Position numbers and translations under genes: made by a program
From: Marinomonas spartinae
GTDB taxonomy: Bacteria > Pseudomonadota > Gammaproteobacteria > Pseudomonadales > Marinomonadaceae
Direction: 5' to 3'
Assembly: GCF_900089775.1 (NCBI RefSeq)
Contig: NZ_FLOB01000003.1
Span: forward strand, 1 to 64,000
Length of the DNA: 64,000 bases
Notes under the pieces: generated by a model
Database searches by the model: none
What the model saw: the letters and a program-made list of their open reading frames with translations, nothing else
What the model was told of the DNA's origin: nothing
Part shown: positions 58,686 to 64,000 of the stretch, in pieces
Layout: every line of letters starts with the position of its first letter
Position numbering within the stretch: position 1 is the stretch's first letter

Positions 58686-59672
58686 TCAGATAACAGGTTT
58701 ACCGATCACTCGAATACGACTGATCCCACCATCTGGATAAATATTCACTCTTAAGTGCGTCACAGGGCCGACCTCTTTCAATATATCTGCAAACAAATGC
58801 TCTTGGTCTGCACTCAATTCAGATTTTGGCAATAACTCTTTCCAGTATAGACTTTGCGCAGGTAAAGTACTGTCTGGTAGATCATGAATATCGGCAACCT
58901 GAATAGAGCAAGCGGCGGCGTAATTGCCTTTAAAAAAGGCAGTATCAATGACGACTTGATCAATTTCACCACGATGACCAAGGGCTAAAATCACCCAATC
59001 ATTGCCTGGCTCTCGACGGCGGCGGGTTTCCCAGCCATCTCCCATATTAATGCCTTTACCAGGCAAATTCAGATTATGCATTGTGCCAAAGTGTTCATCA
59101 TTAGTAGCAATGGCACGGCCACCCACTTCTAGAGCCAATAGGTCTACTGAACGATTTGCCAATGTGCTCCAGTCGACCTCAGGTTGACCAAACACGCGTA
59201 AACGTGCAATTCCACCATCGGGATAAATGTTTAAACGAATATGACTAAATACCTCATCATGCTCGATATCCACCAATTTTTGGTCATTACCAGCTAATGC
59301 TATTGTGTCTGTAATTGGCCACCAAACAGTGTCAACACTCGGTTCTGTGGTACTAAAGCACGCCTCCACCAAAGCAGCAGGGGCATAATTTCCCGTAAAA
59401 TGGCGCGTATCTAATTCAATTTTATTCAAACGTCCAGGTACGGCTAACTTCACAATACAATAATCATAACCTTCACCACGCTTGCGTCGTGTTTCCCAGC
59501 CATCCATCCACTTTCCGTTGTCATCGTATTTTCCCGGTATAAAAACAGGATCACTGTCTTGTAACATGCGCTCCTTAGGGGCAAAAAAATCATCATTAGC
59601 AAACAACGCTTTTGCTCCTAAACGTTCAGAAGCAAGGTTAACGCCATACCATGGCTTTTGACTGAGAGACAT
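58686..59672 (-). CDS. alc: Allantoicase
   Basis: Hydrolyses allantoate to ureidoglycolate and urea. 328 residues made of two repeated jelly-roll halves. Each half contains a GWETRRKR- or [12 protein letters not shown] motif ([20 protein letters not shown] and [18 protein letters not shown]) and an NIYPDGGI(A/S)R(L/I)RV motif. AAGGAG precedes the ATG. First gene of alc-allA, divergent from an RpiR-type regulator. Allantoinase and urease are not in the window, so the earlier and later purine steps must be encoded elsewhere. Confidence 0.93.
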   Translation of the reverse strand: MSLSQKPWYGVNLASERLGAKALFANDDFFAPKERMLQDSDPVFIPGKYDDNGKWMDGWETRRKRGEGYDYCIVKLAVPGRLNKIELDTRHFTGNYAPAALVEACFSTTEPSVDTVWWPITDTIALAGNDQKLVDIEHDEVFSHIRLNIYPDGGIARLRVFGQPEVDWSTLANRSVDLLALEVGGRAIATNDEHFGTMHNLNLPGKGINMGDGWETRRRREPGNDWVILALGHRGEIDQVVIDTAFFKGNYAAACSIQVADIHDLPDSTLPAQSLYWKELLPKSELSADQEHLFADILKEVGPVTHLRVNIYPDGGISRIRVIGKPVI

Positions 59673-60047
59673 AACAACTCCTTATGGCTTTGCCGATTCC
59701 ATAAACAAAGCAAATTCAAAATTTTAAAATGAAAAACGGCTCCAGCATGATCAATGCACCATGCCCCCCTGAACAAGGTAGGACAAGCGAACAGGGTATA
59801 TGCGAGCATCGGTTTTCTAGAGTTCACGACTTTTAGCGGTCAGTTTTATCATGCAGCGTAAACCAATATAATACATTTGTTTCAGTATATACAAAAATAA
59901 AATTAATGAACCTATTTAATTTCTTTCCTATTTCAATAAACGCCCCCTTTTCATTCGTCTATTATGAACAGAAACGCTAGAAAGGCTTCCCTGACGCCCT
60001 GTTTTCCTTCATTATTTGCTTACTCGCGAACTAACACGATCTAAATA
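59673..60047. other. Intergenic region between alc and the RpiR-type regulator
   Basis: 375 bases with no credible gene. The middle (about 59860-59960) is A+T-rich, with TATAAT-like and TATTAT-like stretches on both strands, as expected for back-to-back promoters. I could not find a clear long palindrome to offer as an operator. The open frame on the minus strand at 59618-59827 overlaps the alc start and looks like a shadow. Confidence 0.4.
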
Positions 60048-60941
60048 ATGTCTGATAAATCGATAGAACACAGAATCAAGCAAATATACGACCAACTTTC
60101 ACCGACTCAGCAAAAGCTAGCCGCCTGCATTTTGAACCATCAAGGTGACATTGCGACCTACTCTGCAACAGAGCTCGCAAAATTGGCAGATGTGTCCAAG
60201 TCAGCTGTCACTCGTCTATTGCAGCGTCTTGGCTATAAGGATTTCACGGAAGTCAAAAAGCAAGTGCGCGCTGCACGTCGCTGGGGCGCACCGATTGCCG
60301 ATAAACAACCTGATAATCAACTGTTATCGAACCTGTTTCAGGATTATGTTAGTTGTGATCAGAACAATATCCGCCGAACCTTGGAATCCATTAATACGAC
60401 ACATTACCAAACCGCCATTCGTTGGATATCACGGGCCAGCAAGGTCTACATCATTGGTTATCGAAATAACCATGCCCTTGCCTTACACTTGCGTCAGCAA
60501 CTGATTCAATGCCGCCCCGATGTGCAACTCCTACCCTTACCTGGACAAACCCTTGGTGAAGAGATTGTCGGCTTTTCCAAAGAGGATATCGTTATCATTA
60601 TGGGGGTAAGGAGAAGGCCTGCTTGGTTAAAAAATCACATGATTACTTTACGCCAAAATGGTTGTCGACTGATTTACATTACTGATCATGCGGACGTTAA
60701 CCCACAACAAGTTAGCGACCTGCATTTCTCTTGTGTGGTTCGAGGTGTGTCTGCCTTCGACTCTTATGCCAGCGTGATGAACTTAATCAGCATGATCGCC
60801 AGTAGCGTCTATCAAGAAAACTACGATCAAGCCAACGAGCGTATTGAAGACATCGAAAATACCTATCAAGCACTCAATGAATTAGACATGGCGGCTTTAA
60901 ATAACGGTGCCATTATTGACGACTTTGATGACGACGCTTAA
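60048..60941 (+). CDS. RpiR-family regulator (HTH plus SIS domain)
   Basis: 297 residues: N-terminal HTH_6 (about 1-77; ATELAKLADVSKSAVTRLLQ) and C-terminal SIS sugar-phosphate isomerase-like domain (about 120-250; KVYIIGYRNNHALALHLRQQ). Members usually sense phosphosugars (HexR, MurR). Here it is divergent from alc-allA, so it may instead control allantoin or ureide use, as some RpiR relatives do; this is inferred from position only. Acidic C-terminal tail. Followed 57 bases later by aroA on the same strand. Confidence 0.88.
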   Translation: MSDKSIEHRIKQIYDQLSPTQQKLAACILNHQGDIATYSATELAKLADVSKSAVTRLLQRLGYKDFTEVKKQVRAARRWGAPIADKQPDNQLLSNLFQDYVSCDQNNIRRTLESINTTHYQTAIRWISRASKVYIIGYRNNHALALHLRQQLIQCRPDVQLLPLPGQTLGEEIVGFSKEDIVIIMGVRRRPAWLKNHMITLRQNGCRLIYITDHADVNPQQVSDLHFSCVVRGVSAFDSYASVMNLISMIASSVYQENYDQANERIEDIENTYQALNELDMAALNNGAIIDDFDDDA

Positions 60942-60997
60942 TCCTCTTAAACAAGTCGTAACCAACGAACAATACTGACTATATAACGGACATAAAA

Positions 60998-62275
60998 ATG
61001 AACTCAATCACACTTGGCCCCCTTTCCAAAGCCAACGGCGACATCCAGATCCCTGGCTCAAAAAGCCTTTCTAACCGTATTCTACTGTTGGCGACTTTAG
61101 CAAAAGGCACCACACGCATTACGAATTTGCTCGACAGTGACGATATCCGTCGCATGCTAGAAAGCCTAGCAAAACTTGGCGTCATCTATTCTCTAGAAGA
61201 TAATGGCACCACTTGTGTTCTGGAAGGTCTTGGCGGTCCAATCCAAGCCGAGTTTGGCGACTTATTCCTAGGCAATGCTGGCACCGCTATGCGCCCACTA
61301 ACAGCGGCATTGTGCCTAGGTAAAGGCGAATTCCACCTGCATGGCGAACCTCGCATGCATGAACGCCCTATTGGCGATCTTGTCGATGCTTTACAAGCAT
61401 TAGGTGTTGATATTACTTATGAAGGCGAGAAAAACTACCCACCACTTTGCATTAAAGCAAACGGTTTATCTGGCGGTGAAGTATCCATCAAGGGCAATAT
61501 CTCTAGCCAGTTCCTAACCGCTATTCTAATGAGCGCACCGATGGCGAAAGACGACCTCACCATAAAAGTGGACGGGGAGCTCGTTTCCAAACCTTACATC
61601 GACATCACCTTAGATGCCATGAAACAATTTGGCGTGGAAGTGGAAAACCAAAACTACCAAGCTTTCGCTGTAAAAGGTCAACAAGTTTACCAAAGCCCTG
61701 GCGAAATCATGGTCGAAGGTGATGCGTCATCTGCATCTTACTTCTTAGCTGCCGCAGCGATAGCGGGTGGAAAAATCAAAGTTCACGGTGTCGGGTCAGA
61801 CAGTGTACAAGGCGACGTTAAATTCGCTGATGTACTGGCGAAAATGGGGGCCAACATTACCTACGGTCCAACCTGGATTGAAGCAGAACGTAACGAGCTA
61901 AATGGCATTGATATGGACATGAACCACATTCCGGATGCAGCCATGACCATCGCCACCACCGCTCTGTTCGCGAAAGGCCCAACCACCATTCGCAACATCT
62001 ATAACTGGCGTGTCAAAGAAACTGACCGTCTATACGCCATGGCGACTGAACTGAAAAAACTTGGTGCCGATGTCGTCGAAGGGGAAGACTTCATCACGGT
62101 TACACCAGTTAAGCAACTACAACATGCCGCCATCGACACCTACAACGACCACCGCATTGCGATGTGTTTCTCTTTGGTGGCCTTTTCAGATACTCCCGTC
62201 ACCATCAACGACCCAGGTTGTACGTCGAAAACCTTCCCGACGTATTTTGAATTATTTAACTCGATAGCAAGCTAA
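60998..62275 (+). CDS. aroA: 3-phosphoshikimate 1-carboxyvinyltransferase (EPSP synthase)
   Basis: Adds enolpyruvate from PEP to shikimate 3-phosphate in aromatic amino-acid synthesis. 425 residues, two inverse alpha/beta barrels: PGSKSLSNR with the PEP/S3P lysine (about 22-30), [16 protein letters not shown] (about 92), [15 protein letters not shown], and [17 protein letters not shown] near residue 345. The GNAGTAMRP motif marks class I enzymes, generally glyphosate-sensitive. Not preceded by serC or hisC as in enteric bacteria, so placement is unusual. Confidence 0.96.
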   Translation: MNSITLGPLSKANGDIQIPGSKSLSNRILLLATLAKGTTRITNLLDSDDIRRMLESLAKLGVIYSLEDNGTTCVLEGLGGPIQAEFGDLFLGNAGTAMRPLTAALCLGKGEFHLHGEPRMHERPIGDLVDALQALGVDITYEGEKNYPPLCIKANGLSGGEVSIKGNISSQFLTAILMSAPMAKDDLTIKVDGELVSKPYIDITLDAMKQFGVEVENQNYQAFAVKGQQVYQSPGEIMVEGDASSASYFLAAAAIAGGKIKVHGVGSDSVQGDVKFADVLAKMGANITYGPTWIEAERNELNGIDMDMNHIPDAAMTIATTALFAKGPTTIRNIYNWRVKETDRLYAMATELKKLGADVVEGEDFITVTPVKQLQHAAIDTYNDHRIAMCFSLVAFSDTPVTINDPGCTSKTFPTYFELFNSIAS

Positions 62276-62284
62276 AGATAAACT

Positions 62285-62318
62285 GGCGTCTTTCTCTTTC
62301 ACATCAGAGAAAGGCGCC
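62285..62318. terminator. Hairpin between convergent aroA and DUF192 genes
   Basis: GGCGTCTTTCTCT and AGAGAAAGGCGCC pair with one G-T mismatch around an 8-base loop, 10 bases after the aroA stop. There is no T tract on either strand, so it may be a weak or Rho-linked terminator, or protect mRNA 3' ends. Confidence 0.45.
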
Positions 62319-62352
62319 ATTAATGAGAAGAGACAATAGAAGGCGTTAAAGA

Positions 62353-62838
62353 TTATCCTTTTTGCAGACAGACTGTCATTTCCAGCCGTACGCCTTTTTT
62401 CAGACCGTATTTTTTAAAGCCTCCTTCGCCGAGTTCCAGTACGGTTTTAGCCGGTTGCACGGATTTGTGAAGCGTATCGGTATTAGGCTTCATATGAGCA
62501 AGGTTAATAATCACGCCATTGGCATCTAAAAAGCCAGCTGTTAATGGGATCAGTGTGTTATGCATCCAAAATTCGCGAGGCGCCGCTTCTGGGTAGACAA
62601 ATAACATCCCAGCCCCTGCATTTTTTCTATTAGAAAGACCTTTCCGTCGTTGTGCATTAGTTTCGGCAGTAGGAACGGCTTCCAATCTGACGCCATTAGA
62701 AAAGTACAAGTCACAGTGTTTTGTTATTTCTGTTCCTTGCGAGAATGGAGCATTGATAAGCAGAAAAATACAGACTGACAATATCGCTTTTTTAGGCACA
62801 GACCAGCGTTTCTGAGGATAAAAGCGTTTCCTGAGCAT
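62353..62838 (-). CDS. DUF192 family exported protein
   Basis: About 161 residues from ATG at 62838 (MLRKRFYPQKRWSVPKK). A signal-like hydrophobic segment (AILSVCIFLLINAPFSQG) is followed by the DUF192 beta-barrel with family motifs NAQRRKGLSNRKN, GMLFVYPEAAPREFWMHNTL and IPLTAGFLDANGVI. Family function is unknown; DUF192 proteins are often periplasmic. A longer in-frame start (24 codons) is possible but lacks support. Between aroA (convergent) and the Spy-like gene. Confidence 0.87.
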   Translation of the reverse strand: MLRKRFYPQKRWSVPKKAILSVCIFLLINAPFSQGTEITKHCDLYFSNGVRLEAVPTAETNAQRRKGLSNRKNAGAGMLFVYPEAAPREFWMHNTLIPLTAGFLDANGVIINLAHMKPNTDTLHKSVQPAKTVLELGEGGFKKYGLKKGVRLEMTVCLQKG

Positions 62839-62953
62839 TACAAAATTCCACCATAAAATAGAAACGTGATTGTAAACAAGCCACAAAACAACTAGCAAAG
62901 TATGAGTCAATTTTAGAGGAAAACGCTAGGTAAGGCATTCGCTTTTCCGGAGC

Positions 62954-62986
62954 ATAAAAAAGCCCCAGCTTTTTGACGGCTGGGGC
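62954..62986 (-). terminator. Terminator of the Spy-like gene
   Basis: On the minus strand GCCCCAGC / GCTGGGGC closes a 9-base loop and is followed by TTTTTT, 40 bases past the stop at 63026. Confidence 0.85.
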
Positions 62987-63025
62987 AACACTCTCAACGA
63001 CAATCGTTTAAGGACGATCACTCCT

Positions 63026-63490
63026 TTATTTTGCTGCGGATTTTGACATACCGCCGTGCTCTAACTTTTCTATCTGCTTAGGTGTTAGCAGAGAATATAA
63101 CTCAGCACGACTCTTCGCGTATTTGATGGTCAACTGCTTGGTAAGATCTGCACTTTGATCTGCCAAAGCGTCCACTTTTTTCATATAACCCTTTTTAGTT
63201 GGGTTTAATGAATTTAATTCTCGACGTTTTTCGTTCAGCTTCATTTGAAGACTCTGAATCTGTTTACCATCCGTACTAAATAGCTTAGATAGTTTATCTC
63301 TAGTGGCATCACTCAAACCGAGCTGTTTTGCCATTGTTTCAGCAATTTGATCGCTGGTTGGGGCCGCACTGACTTGACCTTGAGTTGCTGGCTCTTTAGG
63401 GCTAGCAACGGCGTTTGTTGCTATACCTGTCATAAGAGCTGCACTCAACCCAATGACTGTTAGCATTCCCGCTTTTCTACGTTTCATCAT
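63026..63490 (-). CDS. Spy/CpxP-like periplasmic protein
   Basis: 154 residues with a signal peptide (MMKRRKAGMLTVIGLSAALM onwards, cleavage near AVA at 29). The mature part is helical, with the LTxxQ-like element SLLTPKQIEKLEHGG at the C-terminus and a regular heptad-like helix KMLNEKRRELNSLNPTK-type region in the middle. Resembles the Spy/CpxP/ZraP family of periplasmic chaperones and stress modulators. Only the second LTxxQ motif is clear; the first is degenerate (LGLSDATRDKLSKLF). AAGGAG precedes the ATG. Envelope-stress control is expected for the family but no CpxR box was confirmed. Confidence 0.7.
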   Translation of the reverse strand: MMKRRKAGMLTVIGLSAALMTGIATNAVASPKEPATQGQVSAAPTSDQIAETMAKQLGLSDATRDKLSKLFSTDGKQIQSLQMKLNEKRRELNSLNPTKKGYMKKVDALADQSADLTKQLTIKYAKSRAELYSLLTPKQIEKLEHGGMSKSAAK

Positions 63491-63604
63491 AATGGCTCCT
63501 TAAGCTATCTCTTTCCTGTTTTGTTGGAATCCATTATGTCTAAATTTGCGTCAGACAGCATCAAAGAGAGTGGAACGAGATGCACAACTTGTCATGAGAA
63601 TGTA

Positions 63605-63634
63605 AGGAAAAATGCGCATTCTCGGATTTTTCCT
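63605..63634. terminator. Candidate weak terminator after thiH
   Basis: AGGAAAAAT and ATTTTTCCT pair around 12 bases, about 70-100 bases past the thiH stop on the minus strand. AT-rich and without a following T tract, so it may be a weak terminator or an operator in the Spy-like gene's promoter region. Confidence 0.35.
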
Positions 63635-63701
63635 AATAACCAAGCACACTTAGACATATTCTTAGAATTGGAAAGGAGTGGCTTGACGCTCTGTCCTCTT
63701 T

Positions 63702-64000
63702 TTACACATGAGAAAGGGCTGGATCCCAATTTTTCCAGACCACTTCCCGCCCCTGACTGCGTATCATAGCGATGATCTCAGCCACTGGCCGCTCGTCACT
63801 GATTTCAAATTGCTCAAGGGCTGCTTGAGCGTCATCAGCATAACCACCTGGTTGGGTTTTGGACTCTGCGCTCATGGTGGTAAACCCCATTCTCACCGCA
63901 TGGTGACGAAATTCTGGCGACTCACGCGTTGACAAACTCATCTCCACATCCCAATCAAACAAACGCCATGCAGCAATCAATTGCACTAATTGTCGATCAG
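63702..64000 (-). CDS. thiH: 2-iminoacetate synthase ThiH, C-terminal part
   Basis: Partial: the frame is open to the right edge, so only about the last 99 codons are seen. The text DRQLVQLIAAWRLFDWDVEM, then LSTRESPEFRHHAVRMG, SKTQPGGY, EQFEISDERP and VWKNWDPAL matches the C-terminal end of ThiH. ThiH is the radical SAM enzyme that cleaves tyrosine to dehydroglycine for the thiazole of thiamine. The radical SAM core lies outside the window. It lies upstream of the Spy-like gene on the same strand. Confidence 0.9.
   Translation of the reverse strand, partial: DRQLVQLIAAWRLFDWDVEMSLSTRESPEFRHHAVRMGFTTMSAESKTQPGGYADDAQAALEQFEISDERPVAEIIAMIRSQGREVVWKNWDPALSHV

Noticed and set aside
59618..59827. 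69-codon minus-strand frame over the alc start
   Set aside because: Overlaps the alc ribosome-binding site and beginning in another frame and resembles no protein.
63521..63769. 82-codon plus-strand frame with a CxxCH motif
   Set aside because: CTTCH suggested a cytochrome, but the frame overlaps thiH, has no signal peptide and no ribosome-binding site.

Overview
The window looks like chromosomal DNA of a marine gammaproteobacterium of the Oceanospirillales, most like Marinomonas. Support: AT-leaning coding sequence, the Pseudomonas-type block metZ-purF-cvpA-dedD-folC-accD followed by trpF-truA-fimV, a Vibrio/Marinomonas-type OmpK channel, and salvage and catabolic genes typical of marine heterotrophs. 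The genus is an inference from gene content and protein character; no search was run.

Region by region. (1) 0.1-12.5 kb, all minus strand: a tightly packed housekeeping block fimV-truA-trpF-trpB-trpA-accD-folC-dedD-cvpA-purF-metZ, with 4-8 bp overlaps through most of its upstream half. (2) 12.6-13.3 kb: relic of a class C-like group II intron (domain V, domain VI, a broken HNH tail and a 58-codon ORF). It lies between two near-identical 60-bp copies of the groEL 3' end and terminator. (3) 13.3-24 kb: groEL/groES with a heat-shock-like promoter, fxsA, an alkyltransferase-like gene, yajQ, a ketopantoate-reductase-like gene, cvfB, a DUF1415 gene, an SrmB-like helicase, ribA, an Lrp-family regulator with a 28-bp palindrome beside it, and leuA. 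(4) 24-29 kb: a 1498-residue soluble hybrid histidine kinase translationally coupled to a single-domain response regulator. (5) 29-35.4 kb: a small secreted protein, OmpK, and a four-gene peptide/nickel-type ABC transporter with fused ATPases. (6) 35.6-48.5 kb: a galactoside utilisation island. It has an ABC sugar importer, GH36 alpha-galactosidase, GH42 beta-galactosidase and the oxidative De Ley-Doudoroff route (sugar 1-dehydrogenase, lactonase, KDGal kinase, KDPGal aldolase), with a divergent IclR regulator and import ATPase. Its sugar-acid dehydratase gene is reduced by a clean in-frame internal deletion to 105 codons. (7) 48.6-56.9 kb: dienelactone hydrolase, a response regulator, an HPt-like protein, a BdlA-like soluble chemoreceptor, an AI-2E-type membrane protein, exonuclease I, a YchJ-like SEC-C protein and a periplasmic SUOX-like protein. 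(8) 57-64 kb: aldo/keto reductase, allantoin-degradation genes allA and alc, a divergent RpiR-type regulator, aroA, a DUF192 protein, a Spy-like periplasmic protein and the 3' part of thiH running off the right edge.

The least ordinary parts are the internally deleted dehydratase inside an otherwise intact pathway operon, the group II intron relic with its duplicated terminator flank and extra small ORF, the array of 21-bp palindromic repeats plus two IclR-like operators in front of the galactoside operon, and the putative HPt/response-regulator/BdlA-like cluster. I saw no tRNA, rRNA, CRISPR array, intact transposase, prophage or recognisable defence system.
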